This document shows positions 37,346 to 51,300 of a stretch of DNA of 64,000 bases, piece by piece. A model generated the notes under the pieces. That model did no database searches. It had not been told where the DNA came from and saw only the letters and a program-made list of their open reading frames with translations. The stretch's first letter is position 1; every line of letters begins with the position of its first letter. A program made the translations under genes and the position numbers. The stretch lies in contig CM051455.1 in NCBI GenBank assembly GCA_028274465.1, forward strand, positions 68,035,677-68,099,676. Reading direction: 5' to 3'. Source of the stretch: Plantago ovata (taxonomy: Eukaryota > Streptophyta > Magnoliopsida > Lamiales > Plantaginaceae).

Positions 37346-37749
37346 TTAATTTTTGTAAATTAAATCATACACTAATAAACAATAAAATGAATTTATGTGG
37401 TTAACGTGATTTTCAGTTTTTGTATTTTATTATTATTCTTATACTTTCACGAGTACTTTCACTTAGTTTTTAATTAAAATTACTTTTGGATAGATCTGAA
37501 TTCGGGAGTACAAACAGGAAAGAAAGGGGGATTATTGTACTTGTGGTTTAATTTTTTTCGACTTTGGATAAACTCCTACTTAAGTGGATCTTATTCGCAT
37601 TTACTTCTTACCTTGCTTGATTCTATCCAAAACTTAATTTTAGTGGATTTACATCAATTGTGGTTATTTTAATTAATTATGCAAGGGGGTTTATTCTCGA
37701 TTTTCTTAAGTCATTCATTAGCAAATTTACAAGTGCTAAAGTTTCAATT
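37346..37749. other. Non-coding AT-rich stretch
   Basis: No gene or repeat was recognised in these 400 bp upstream of MPK20. Confidence 0.6.
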
Positions 37750-38050
37750 GTTTTTTGTTTTTTTTTTCTTAGAATGAAACTGAAAATTTTGGAAATTTTA
37801 TATAAACCAGAGTAGGAGCAAATGCTCAAGATTACACAGATGGAATCATTGGTCAGTTAAAGCAGTAAACCAAACTAAGGGGCTCATAATAATCAAAGGG
37901 TAGGTGTATCCCATTGTATCTACAGAGAAATCGCGACTAAGTAAATGAGCCAATTGATTTGCTTCTCGTCTCACATGACAGATTTTTGCTTCGTTGAATA
38001 GGGCCATTTGCGAGCGAAGGCAGGAATAAAGCGCACCGTGATCCGATATC
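37750..38050 (-). pseudogene. LINE 3' fragment with plant RNase H-like tail and poly(A)
   Basis: The minus strand from about 38050 reads SDHGALYSCLRSQMALFNEA, then KICHVRREANQLAHLLSRDF, and ends at a stop at 37848. The 'H(V)xREANxxAHxLSR' signature is that of the RVT_3 RNase H module at the end of plant LINE ORF2 proteins. About 75 bases further downstream the minus strand has an A-rich run (37771-37750), a likely poly(A) tail. This is a strongly 5'-truncated LINE copy. Confidence 0.65.
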
Positions 38051-38053
38051 TAC

Positions 38054-38660
38054 CACCCCTGTTAGATTTCGTTATTACATATGGGTGACCATTAGATTCT
38101 CAATCACAAAAAACTACATTTTACATTTCTTTAATTACATCAAGCCCCACGAATTTAACTTTTGAAGAATTAAAACGTGACAAGTACATTTTTATCATTT
38201 TTACCATTGATAAAAAATCAGATTTTTCTTTGAACCAAACAACATTAATTCAGGCGAGCTCTTCCTAATCAATGGCAGCTCCAATCTGATCTGCCATTGC
38301 AGCCCCAGGCTCCCAAGATTGGAGTTGCAAATGGCAGCTCCGATATCGGAGCTCAGCTGCAAGTTGCAGCTCCGATTAGGGAGCTGCAACTTGCACCTCC
38401 TCGCCGGAATCCGGTACCGAAATTTGAACAGAGAAGAAGAATTGACATAAAAAAAAAAGGGGAAGTTGGAGAACGCTTCCAAAAAAAAAGAAAAAAAAAA
38501 GAAAAAGAAAAATTAAAGAAAATTAAGTAAGGTATTGTTTGGTTGGAGGATATAGGGTAAGGCTCAAAATTTTGGTCAAAGAAAGTGACAGAAACTGGGG
38601 TTGGATGTAATAAAAAATCTAATGGTCACTTATATGAAAAGGGAGGTATCACCAGGTGAG
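38054..38660. mobile_element. Non-autonomous TIR element 2 (GGAGCT-array family)
   Basis: The left end has cacccctgttagattt, ttattacatatgggtgacca and 'aattacatcaagccccacga'. The reverse complement of the right end gives cctcccttttcatataagtgacc and 'attacatccaaccccagttt'. The interior holds the same kind of array (38268-38400: ggcagctcc, cggagctcagctgc, gggagctgcaac) and an A-rich tract, as in elements 1 and 3. Confidence 0.6.
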
Positions 38661-39014
38661 GTAGTTGTAAAAATCACATTTTAAAATTTTAATTACTTGA
38701 TTGAATCGTGACTCATGAGTAGAGATTGAAATTGTAAATAATTCAATGTATCTTGTCTATACAAGGCTATGTTTGATTTATAAAGAAAGTTGGAGTAAGC
38801 CGTGGTGAATAGTGATTCCTCTAGTAATATTCAACGATGTGGAATACAATGATTAATATTATGGTTAAAAAATTGATAAGTGAATAACGGGTTAGTTACA
38901 CACCGAGCATGAATACCTCCTTTCACAAAACAAAAAGAAAAAAGTAGTGATTCATCCAAGTACAAAAGGTAAAATGGCATATGGGTAGGAAAAATTGGCA
39001 AATGTCCATTTTAT
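38661..39014. other. Non-coding stretch
   Basis: Nothing recognisable was seen in these 350 bp between the TIR element and the tandem array. Confidence 0.5.
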
Positions 39015-39860
39015 GAAGATGGATGCATGTTAATGTGTCGATTAGCGTGTCGTTTTCTCACAAAAGTATTTATGATCGGTTGCATGTTACTATGTCGATA
39101 TTATTACGTGTCAATATCTCAATGTTATCGGTTGCACTAGTTTGTTGATGGTAGTTGTAAATCGTTGGTCTAAAAGGCTATTCAAGTAATTTACAACGCT
39201 CGTTACTGTGTCGATACTATTACGTGTCAATATCTCCATGTTATTAGTTGCACTAGTTTGTTGATGGCAGCTGTAAATTGTTAGTTCGAATTGCTATTCA
39301 AGTAATTTACAATGCTCGTTACTGTGTCGATACTATAACGTGACAATTTCTCCATGTTATTAGTTGTACTAATATGTTGATGGCAGATGTTAGTCTAAAA
39401 TGTTGTTCAACTGATTTCTAACGCTCAACCTGCTCCATAAAGAGAATTTGAGTAAAACGTTGTATTGATTCCACTATAAAATTTTCATCAACTGAGCCTT
39501 GTTTTTCAAAACATTTGTCTTGGTAATGTGGAATATTTTGCTTAGAAAATATAATCGTAGTACACTATATGCTACTAGCACAGTGGTTTAGTTTAGATCA
39601 TATTGAAAGCCACCATTACATCCTATTGCAAAACGAATTATAGCATATGGGTCGGAAGGATTCGTAGAAGTGTAATTATGATGTGATTGCATGTTAATGT
39701 GTCGATACTAGTGTGTGTCGATTCCTCACAAAAGTGTATTTACGATCAGTTGCGTGCATTTTAATGTGTCCATAATATTGCGTGTTATTCTCCATGTTAT
39801 TGGTTGAACTAGCTAGTTGCTCGATGCATCTGTAAATTGTTGGTTCGAATTGATAGTTCT
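39015..39860 (+). repeat. ~116-bp tandem repeats, degenerate
   Basis: Three direct copies (tgtcgata anchors at about 39093, 39209 and 39324) share tgtcgata..attacgtgtcaat, 'ctccatgttattagttgcac', tagtttgttgatggcag and attcaagtaatttacaa. A more diverged copy and a half lie at 39665-39860 after a gap. There is no coding potential. Confidence 0.8.
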
Positions 39861-39920
39861 TATCGTAGTTTGCATTCGACTAATTTGAACTGATGTACTA
39901 TTATGGGGTGCGTTACATAT

Positions 39921-40260
39921 AGTACCCCTGTAAGATTTCACTATTACATCCGGCTCCCTCTTAGTTCAAGTATTACAACCAGTACCCTTGTTAGATTATT
40001 GTAATTACATCCACACCCACGAATTTGACTTTTCGCGAATTAAAGTCATAAAAGTACTAATTTGCCCCTGGTCAAATATCTGATTATAACTTTGACAAAA
40101 AAATATTTATTTTCATTTATTACACATTTGCCTCAAATATTTTCAAGTTTACCATAATGACACTAAATAATTCAACACAATACACATCTTAAAATTCCAA
40201 AATGGTCCAAATTTTGTTTGAAAAACAATCCTACACAAACTTTATTTTGCAAATTAAACT

Positions 40261-40297
<37 letters not shown>

Positions 40298-40811
40298 AAA
40301 ACACAAAAAACATAATGAAAAAGAGCTCCAATCGGAGGTCCGATGGGAGTTGTCATGCTGTGTGATCCAATCGGAGCTGTAAAACACAACTCCACAGCTC
40401 CGATGTAAAGCTCCGATTAGAGCTTTTACACAACTCAAATTGGAGATGTTATGCTTCGATTTGGAGCATAAGCTCCGATTCAGAGCTTTACAACTCCTCC
40501 GATTGGAGCTTTTTACACAGCTCCAATCGGAGTTGTTATGCTCCGATTGAGCTGTGTACACAGCTCCAATCGGAGCATGCGATTCTGGTACTGGAATTAA
40601 AAAAGAAAGGTGAAAAAAGAAATAAAAAAGAAAATAAAAAACAAAAAGATAACAAAAATTTGTGAATACCTAAGCCATGTTTGGTTGGCCCTAATATAAA
40701 TGAATAGTGTTGGATATTTTGGTCAACCTTTTTTTCCAATTTTGGACTTGAACATATATAATATATGATAATGTTTGGACTTAGATGTTACACGGCCATC
40801 TAGCAGGGTGC
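39921..40811. mobile_element. Non-autonomous TIR element 3 (GGAGCT-array family)
   Basis: The left end is gtacccctgtaagatttcac, then ctattacatccggctccctc; it carries a second, inner copy (acccttgttagatt, 'taattacatccacaccca'). The reverse complement of the right end is tgcaccctgctagatggccg, then tgtaacatctaagtccaa. The inner sequence 'cgaatttgacttttcgcgaa' closely matches element 2 and the right side of element 1. A long A-run (about 40261-40295) and an AGCTCCGATT/AATCGGAGCT array (40320-40575) fill the middle. Confidence 0.6.
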
Positions 40812-41144
40812 AATATGAAATAAACCATCATTAAGTACATGTGTACATGAGCATTATTGTTCATCTTATGTTGTTTGTTAGACCTCCTGCATTAGCAGGA
40901 GGTGGCAGCGGCTAAGATGCGTTAAATGAAACTTAGTCGCGTTAAACGCAGCTTGGCCTTGTCTCGCGTTTAAGAAAAACGCGAGACAAGCCTCAAGCAA
41001 TAGCCAATATAAAGTTTGACCTTTTATCTGAAGTTCCTCTTAAAACTTTATGAGAAAATTGTTTAGCCTTATAAAGTTTGGCCTTTTGTCTGAAATGCCT
41101 CTTAAAACTTTCACACTGAAGTTTTAAACTCGGTGTGCCGGTGT
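40812..41144. other. Non-coding stretch with a short duplication
   Basis: Two copies of a ~60-bp sequence (aaagtttgaccttttatctgaag / aaagtttggccttttgtctgaaa, then 'cctcttaaaacttt') lie at about 41011 and 41076. Before them is a small palindrome, acctcctgcattagcaggaggt, at 40882. No gene was seen. Confidence 0.7.
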
Positions 41145-41617
41145 CAGGCCCGGCCTTGGGCCTGCGCGGGCAGCCCGCCCGCGCAGGGCCCCAAATTTTA
41201 TAGGGCCCCCAGGCCCAATGCTTTGGTCCAGGACCCTAGCTTGCTCAAAATAAAAAATAAAAATAAAATTAGTAACTAAATTAAGAAGTAAAGAGGCGTG
41301 AGATAGCCTTCATCAGACATACATCTTCTCTTTTCTTCAATTATTCCTCTTTCTTCCCAAATCCCAAATTCTTCTCCAACAATCCATTAATTCTTCATCA
41401 AATTCTCCTATTTTCTAGCAATTCTCCAATTTTCTAGTAAAAGTACCGTTAGTTTATTCAATTATTCTCCAGTTTCCATACTCCAATTGTCACTATAAAT
41501 AGTATGGATTACCTTTATATTTTCATTCATCTTCTATCCGATTCAAATTTTTTTTGTTAATACTAGGACCCGTTCTAAATTTTCGCACAGGGCCCCTAAA
41601 TCTCAGGGCCGGCCCTG
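41145..41617. mobile_element. hAT-type element with 8-bp target duplication
   Basis: The 473-bp element begins caggcccggcc and ends ggccggccctg (inverted). A perfect 8-bp duplication, gccggtgt, flanks it (41137-41144 and 41618-41625). Near each end it has 'cagggccccaaa'/'gcacagggcccct' motifs common in hAT MITEs. It is non-coding. A relative of its left end lies at about 61362. Confidence 0.9.
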
Positions 41618-42590
41618 GCCGGTGTGGAGTTACCTCTAAAGTTTTTACTTATACGTGAAGTATATTGAAGCTTAGATTCATGCCACATAACTTGAAATAG
41701 AGATGGTGGAACAATATTTTTTTTCCACTTTAGATAGTGGTTGAATTATGACTCATCTTGCAATATACGAGTATTGACTAAGCACCCTTTAGATGCTAGG
41801 GCGACAAGAAATGACGTTATGTAAGCCGCCTATGTTTTACCTTCAAAATGATTAATTAACTAGCCATATATTCACATGAATCATGATACATGACATTAAT
41901 TAATATCCAAGTATGAAACACAAGAGAAGAGTGAAGTTTAGCTGAGGGTGATACATTTATGGTTAAGCGTATTAGTCGAATTCTCAACATAGTCAACCAC
42001 AGACATGCATTATTTCGGAAAAAAAAAAATAACCACAAGCATGCAACCATAAACTTAAGGATGATACATAGAATTTATGGTGAAGTGTAAAGAATTTTTA
42101 TAATCATATTTCCTCTAAAAAAAAAAAAAAAAAAGCTTTTTAAAATTAACATAGAGTGAAAAACAACCATATCAACCTTAAAATTTAAAATTCTATGTTA
42201 ATTAAAAATTAGGAAAAAATAGACCAAAACCCCCGTAAACTATTACTTTTTTTTAATACTATGATTTGAAACTAATAAGTTTGGTGATTAACCCCTTCAA
42301 TTCAACTATGATACTATTAAGATAGTGCATCCCAACTTAATAAATTTTATAATAATTATTAATAACCTCTTAATAAATCAACAAAATATGTTAACTTCTT
42401 ATATGTTGTGATATCAAATTCACTTTTGTCGATTATAATGACGTTTAGGTGTTGTTCAAACTTTATTTTCTAGATTTAAAATAAGTTGCAATTAGTTCCT
42501 CCTCCATTATTTTTATTAATTTTTTGATAATGAATCACTCTTAATTTATACCGGAAACCAATATATAAAATGTTGTGAAAATATACTTAG
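41618..42590. other. Non-coding AT-rich intergenic stretch
   Basis: A-runs occur near 42020 and 42120-42134. No supported gene or RNA was seen. Confidence 0.6.
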
Positions 42591-42591
42591 G

Positions 42592-42743
42592 CTATGTTCA
42601 CTTCGTATGAAATCTCATTATTTTCAGTTCCGTTCAATTCAATTCAGTTCAGACTTGCTTAGCTATATTTTATACTAGAAATAAATTCTGTTCAGTTTCA
42701 TTCAGTTCAGTTCAATTCAGTTCTCTTCAGACGAAAAGAACTG
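42592..42743. mobile_element. TTCAG-rich MITE copy 1
   Basis: The ends ctatgttcacttcgtatgaaat and (reverse complement) cagttcttttcgtctgaaga are inverted repeats. The interior is made of 'ttcagttcag/ttcaattcag' pentamer runs around 'cttagctatattttatact'. A closely similar copy lies at 60609-60863. Confidence 0.65.
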
Positions 42744-42761
42744 TTTCTTAAAGTACTTTGA

Positions 42762-44418
<1,657 letters not shown>

Positions 44419-44467
44419 ATGAAAATGAGACCAGATCATTTCCTTTATTTTATTTTATTAATCTTGG

Positions 44468-45223
44468 TGTTAGGGTTGAAATATGTCCAGTCCGCATGTA
44501 CGAACTGGAGCGGTCTAAGAGCGCGACAAAGCATCATAGGCCGTCCCTCAAGGGGCACAACCACACCCAAGTATGTCACTAAGGTGTGGATCGACCAACA
44601 TGGGGTCCGACCATCACTGGGAGGACAACCCTCAAAATAAGCTCCTCTCAAGGACAAACCTGCCAGTGGGCTCGAGGAGCATCCCTCTCTGGCTCGAGGA
44701 GGCCTTACGTCAAGGTAACGCTCCTTGACAGAAACTGAGCAGGACACTACTCGCATCACCCACGCACAAGGAAGGCACGAGGAACACAGAGCGACCAGCC
44801 ATGGTTGCTCTCCTGGGCCAAGGCCCACGGACCTCCTTAATGGGCCTGGGCCGAGGAAGGCCTCAATCCTGGCCGTACACGTGGCGTGATCCTACATGAC
44901 TTGAAGATGAAGGGTCTCAAGTATAAAAGGCCCTCATTTACTCTCCAACAGTAAGCATTAACTACCTCACCCGAGCACCACTCTCACTACTCTTACTAGG
45001 GAAGCCTCACAACTCCCTACTCGTAAAGTCGCCTCTCCGGTCTGATACCTTACAGACCGGGCAAGAGACACTAACCCCCCCCCTCTAGTCTATTTCAGGT
45101 GCGAGGAAGCTACAAGAAGGCTCATTTCCTACCTTAGAGGGACACTACAAGAAGAAGAACTAGAAAGACTTAGAATAGCGACTCATTGCGAATTTAGAAA
45201 GAAGCACGAATTACCCTTCAACA
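44468..45223 (+). repeat. 5' LTR of the gypsy element
   Basis: 756 bp with a TATA-like 'gtataaaagg' near 44921-44930, the probable promoter of the element. A C-run near 45077 differs in length between the two LTRs. Confidence 0.93.
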
Positions 45224-45310
45224 TTTGGCGCCGTCTGTGGGAAGCGACACAAAAGGTCATTCCTTGCCCTACTGGTCGAGCCACCTTCCTCCTCGTGACA
45301 CTTCACGAAT

Positions 45311-48300
45311 ATGCCTCCCAGAAGAAGCAACCGTCTTGCTAATGCACCACCCGCAAATCCTCCTCGACCTAGAGGCCGTCCCTCTAATAACGGTCGCGGA
45401 GGAGGAACGGAGGGTGTTCCTAGGGAGCCAAGAAATAACAATGTTGCAAGGAACCGGGATTACACGGAGGGGGCATTTACTAATGTCACTCACTCCCAAA
45501 ATGAGACCTCCGGGGAGAATAACCCGCAAGGAGTCCCGGTAGGAAACGCCTACGGAGCTTTGAGAATCGCAAACAACGCCGAGTCTAGGGGGCAGCATCA
45601 TCCGGTAGCAATCAACCAACCTCCCGTGGCAGTGAATCCTCCTCAACCGGCCGCATTGACCTTCACCCTTCCTGATGGACGCGTCGTCCGACCGTCAGAT
45701 TTCGGGATGGGCGAAGCTCAATACGGTCTATTCCTTCTTACTTTACAAGGATATGTCGGAGGTAATGAGGCTATTAGAGTTAATACCGAGATACAAGCTC
45801 CAGTAGAACCACAAGCACCGGTGCAAGAGCAACCTCGAGCCACATTGGTCGCTCCTCGTCAATCTCAAGGAAGAGCACCTGTTGCACAAGATGAAGCACA
45901 TTCGAGAGCCAACACCAGGCCGATCCAATCTCGACTTGGACCATCAAGAATCCAATCGAGGTTAGGACCACAAGGTGCCCCGGATGATTTGAGAGACCTG
46001 ATTGATAGAAGGATAAGGGCATCATTGCAAAACGTAGCGCAACAAGAAAACAGAGCTCAGGTGGTCGCTACACCACCCGCTCTCCCCAATCAAGTTACCC
46101 CCAACCAGGTAACTCCTCAAAACCAACAAGAAGCGGTGGAAGAGAATCAAGCATTGAGAACAGTAGCTGAGGTAACCCCCCTGGTCGATCCGATCACGGG
46201 GAGGAGGCTCACTCTGGAGGAACTCAATGCGAGGAAATCCGCACTTGACGCTCAGATAGAAACTCTCCGAGGAATCGTCCAAGAGAGAGAGCAAGACCAA
46301 GATCCGAGCCCTTTGTGCGATGAGATCAGGAACCACCAAGCCAAAATTGAAAGAGGCTTTCCCACCTTCGAAAGCTATGATGGAACAAGTTGTCCAAAAG
46401 ACTACTTGGTAAGATTTGGCACCAAAATGGATGCTTACGGTCATGACTCAAGGACTAAAGCACTCCTCTTCGCGGCTAACCTATCTGGAGAAGCCATGAA
46501 ATGGTGGTCGCGCCTCCCTCACCGGTCCATCAAATCATATAGAGATCTCTGTAAGGAGTTTTCTAAGCGTTTCGAGAAAGTGATGAACGCAAAGAGACGG
46601 GTGAGGTACTTGGCCGAAATTGTCCAGAGAAACAACGAAGACTTGAGGGACTTCATCAACCGATTTCATGAAGCAGCCCTCCAAGTCGAGGATCACTCGA
46701 TCAATGAGAGGAAGGAATACTTGTATGGTAACACAACCAACATCAGATTCCAAGATGTACTCTCAGCATCGTGTATAGAGAATGAAGCACAACTTGCAAA
46801 AGTTTGCAAGGACTTCCTCGAAGCCGAAGAATTCCGAAGAACGGTCACTGTGAGAACCAATCTTCCCAAGGAAAAAGGGAAAGAAAAAGAAAAAGAAAAG
46901 GAGTACCCTCCTCGACCCCAAAATCCCGGGAAGCAAAGGAAAGAGCAAAAGTTTGGGTTGATCAAGGAGGGCAACTCAAGAAATGATTTCAGAGACAGGA
47001 GGTCTCCTCCCAGAAGGTCGCCTCCAAGACGATATAGCAACTACACAGACTTGAATAGGCCAAGATCCGACATCTTGAACTATATAGTCTCGAGGAAGCT
47101 AGACGTCTCGTGGCCACCCCCGATTAAGGAAAACCAAAGGAACAAGAGTTCGGAAAAATTTTGCAAGTTTCACAAGGGGAAAGGGCACACCTCAGATGAG
47201 TGTGTCGAGCTCAAGAACGAGATTGAGAGAATGATACGCGGCGGTCAATTGGTTAACTACATCCGGAAGGAGGAACCCCTGGCACTGCTGCCCCCACCTC
47301 CTCAAACAGGGAGCGAGCACCCCTACCAAGGAAACCCTCAGGACGACGACATTCATAATTACAACAATTATGAGAACCGCCCCGTAAATGGAAGCATCCG
47401 CACTCTTACAATTGCGGGAGGACCCGCCGGCGGCGACACTCGTAATCAAAGGGAGATTACCGCGGACAATCTTAGGGTCCGAGATGTGAAGTATGCTCAA
47501 GCCGCGCGACCGGGAACCAACATTATCTCTTTCGATGATAGCGAGATACCTCTGAAGCATGCTGGAGGAGGCAACATCTATGATCCTTGCGTCCCACTTG
47601 TAGTGTCATTGGATGTGCAATCCTACAAGTTGGGTAGAATCCTCGTCGATACAGGATGCTCGGCAAACTTGATCTTCACCGGAACCTTGAAAAGGATGCA
47701 CATGAACCCAAGGGAAGGGCTCAGAGAAGTGAGGAGCGCATTAGTAGGATTCGGAGGACAACCTGTCATGCCGCTCGGAATGATCAACCTCACAGTGTCA
47801 ATGGGTAGCGCTCCTAGAAGGGTAACCCAACAAGTTCCTTTCGTGGTGGTCGATATGCCATTCGATTATTTCGCAGTCCTTGGGCGACCCGCTCTCTCTC
47901 AATTCCGAGCCGTAGTGTCCACGGTCCACAACAAGCTAAAATTCCCCACTCCTTTGGGAATCGGACAGGAAGTAGGAGACATACGAGAAGCATGGGAATG
48001 CTACACCTTGTCTGCCAAGTTCACTTCAAGGGTTGCTATTGGAGAACCCAACCCCGGACAATCGTCCGAAGAGACTCCCCTTGTTCACAATGCGCCTTAT
48101 CGTTTCTACACGGTTCGGCGAGTGAAGAAAAAATCAAAAAAGCCAAGTCCGTCACTTAGGCGAAGAAAAGCAACCATGAAGAAAGATGAAGATACTCTAG
48201 TAGGAGCTGTTAAGGAGCTCGAGGAGTATCAAGTGATTCCACCAGTCCCACCCTCTTCCAAAAAGAAGAAATTCTTTGAGGAAAACAAAATCGAAGCAAG

Positions 48301-51300
48301 AGAAGCCCTAGAAGAAATCCAAATTGTCGAAGGAAGTGCCGACAAGGTCACAAAGATTGGCACAGAGATGGCCACTGAAGTCAGGATTAAGCTCATCCAA
48401 TGTTTGAAAGATAACAATGATGTCTTCGCGTGGAGCACCGAGGACCTGAAGGGGATCGACCCACGTGTCGCCGTTCACCGTCTGAACGTAGACCCGTCGA
48501 TCACCCACATTAGAGAAAAGCGAAGAGACTTCAGTGCGGAAGATAATGCCATCATAGAAGCGGAAGTACAAAGGCTTCTTAAAGCTGGCCACATCAAAGA
48601 AGTGAGATACTCAGACTGGGTATGCAACGTGGTCCTCGTGGAGAAGGGTCCGGGAAAATGGCGAATGTGCAACAATTTCACAAGGCTCAACAAGTTTTGC
48701 CCGAAGGATCCATACCCTCTCCCTAGGATCGACCAGCTCGTCGATTCCACCGCTGGATGCGCCCTCCTGAGTTTCATGGATGCATACCAGGGCTTCTACC
48801 AGGTCAAAATGGCCAAAGACGATGTGCCTAAAACCGCCTTCTTCGCTAACGGCAATGTGTATTGCTTCAACGTGATGCCATTTGGCCTTAAGAACGCCGG
48901 AGCGACCTACCAAAGGCTGGTTAACAAGATGTTCAAGGATGAGCTTGGTAAAACCATGGAAGTATATGTCGATGACATGCTCGTCAAGAGCAAGACCGAG
49001 GAGCAACATGTAGGTTACCTGGCAAAGTGCTTCTCAATCTTGAGAAAGTATGGCATGAAGCTCAACCCGACAAAGTGTACCTTCGGTGTCAAAGGGGGGA
49101 AGTTCCTCGGTTACATGGTGACCGAAAGAGGAATAGAAGCAAACCCCGAGAAGATAAAGGCCATCCTCGATCTTCCCCAACCTCAGTCCATCAATGAGGT
49201 GCAACAATTGGTCGGAAAATCAATTGCATTGAGTAGGTTCATCTCAAGGTCCGCCGAGAAAAACCTACCTTTTTTCAAGGTATTGAGAAAGAGCAGCCAC
49301 TTCGAGTGGACAAAGGAGTGCGAGGAAGCCTTCGAGAAGCTGAAAGAGTACCTACTCGCTCCCCCTCTACTGTCAAAGCCCGTGGACGGAGAGGTACTCT
49401 ATCTGTACTTAGCAGCAACCGGGGAAGCCATCAGCTCAGTTTTGGTACGAATCCAAGGGAACGACCACTTGCCCATCTACTACTTGAGCAAAGTACTTGC
49501 CGGGGCCGAAACGCGGTACATGGATATCGAGAGGCTTTCCTTTGCCCTCGTTTATACGGCAAGGAGGCTAAAACCCTATTTTGGTGCCCACAAGGTTGTT
49601 GTTTTGACAAAGCAACCTCTCAAGCAAGTCCTCGGAAAGCCCGAAAATTCGGGAAGAATGGCAAGGTGGGCGATTGAGCTAAGCGAGTACGACATCGACT
49701 ACCAAGCACCCGTAGCCAAGAAAGCACAAGTCATAGCCGACTTCCTCGTAGAGTATCCCTCAAAGGGAACTTCAGAGGAAAACTCTTCAGCAACAAAGAG
49801 TACTATGATGATGGTCGAAGAGCAGCCCCATCAGAATAACCCGATGCAAGCCCTAGAAGATGCTTTAAAAGAGCTCAAGGCAATGTCCCAAACCAAAAGG
49901 AAGAGGCATGAAGTGTTCCTGACAGAGAAAGCCGACGAACCAAAGGGCGCGGAGACCGTCTCTCCAAAACCCAAAGAGCTAGTCGACCACGGAGACGTCT
50001 GGATTCTCCATGTTGATGGATCCTCGTCAGGAAAAAATGGCGGGATAGGAATATACTTCAAGAGTCCAGGAGGGGCTGAACTAGAGTACGCCGTTACTCT
50101 TAGTTTCCCGGTCTCCAACAACGAAGCAGAATATGAAGCCATCCTCATCGCTCTACGTATGGCAAAATCATTGGAAGTGAAGAAGCTACATCTCTTCACC
50201 GATTCTCAACTGGCCGAGAAGCAAATCTCGGGAAAATTTAGAACCAAGAAAGACTCACTTGCTGAGTACAAGAGCGCCATCACGGAAGAAATTCAAAAGT
50301 TTGAAAGCTGTGAGATCGAAAAGTTCTCAAGAGATCTCAATCAAAGGGCAGATGCCCTATCAAAGTATGCTTCAGCCTCCGGAGGAGTTGATACCCGGAA
50401 TGTGATACTCATGAGGATCAACGCATCATCTCTGTGGTCATCAAAACCAAACGTCTTGGCAATTGACGATCAACCGAATTGGATGCAAGAGATAACAACA
50501 TATCTCAAAAATGGAAGCCTTCCTCGAGACAAGGCCGAAGCAAGAAGAGTCAAGGGGAAAGCTCCTCGATACATCATGCAAGGAGACTACTTGTACAAAA
50601 GATCTTTCGAGGGAGTCTATTTGAGATGCGTCGCCGAGCATGAAATTCAGAAACTTCTCGGGGAGATGCATCGAGGGAGTTGCGGCGACCATGCCGGAGG
50701 AAGAACCCTCGCCCAAAAAGTCATTCGACAAGGATACTACTGGCCCACTATTCGGGAAGACGCTGCCCAATTTGTGAGAAAGTGCGAGGAATGTCAATTG
50801 CACTCCAATTTGATCAACGTCCCGGCAAAACCTCTCATGCCCATCGCCATCACTTGCCCTTTTGACATATGGGGCATCGACATAGTCGGTCCCTTCCCAA
50901 GAGGTACGGGTCAAAAGAAGTTCATCATCGTTGCGGTCGAATACTTTAGCAAGTGGGCGGAAGTTGAGGCAGTCTCTACCATCACCGAACAAAGAGTCAT
51001 GAACTTCGTCTGGAGGAACATCGTGTGTCGATTTGGCTTGCCAAGGGTCCTCATCTCGGATAATGGTGCTCAATTTTGCGGCCAAAGATTCAATGAATGG
51101 TGCAAGGAAATGAAGATTGAGAGGAGGTATACCTCTGTAGGACATCCTCAATCCAATGGGCAAACAGAAGCCGTCAACAAAATCCTCGTCAACAACTTGC
51201 AGAAGAGGTTCGCTACCAATAGGGACTGGGTCGACGAGCTTGATGGAGTGGTGTGGGCATACCGCACTACTTCAAAAACAGCTACGAGAGAGACTCCCTT

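Noticed and set aside
50441-51163. 240-codon minus-strand open frame
   Set aside because: It lies entirely antisense to the integrase part of the gypsy pol gene, has no family features, and is explained by that gene's codon use.
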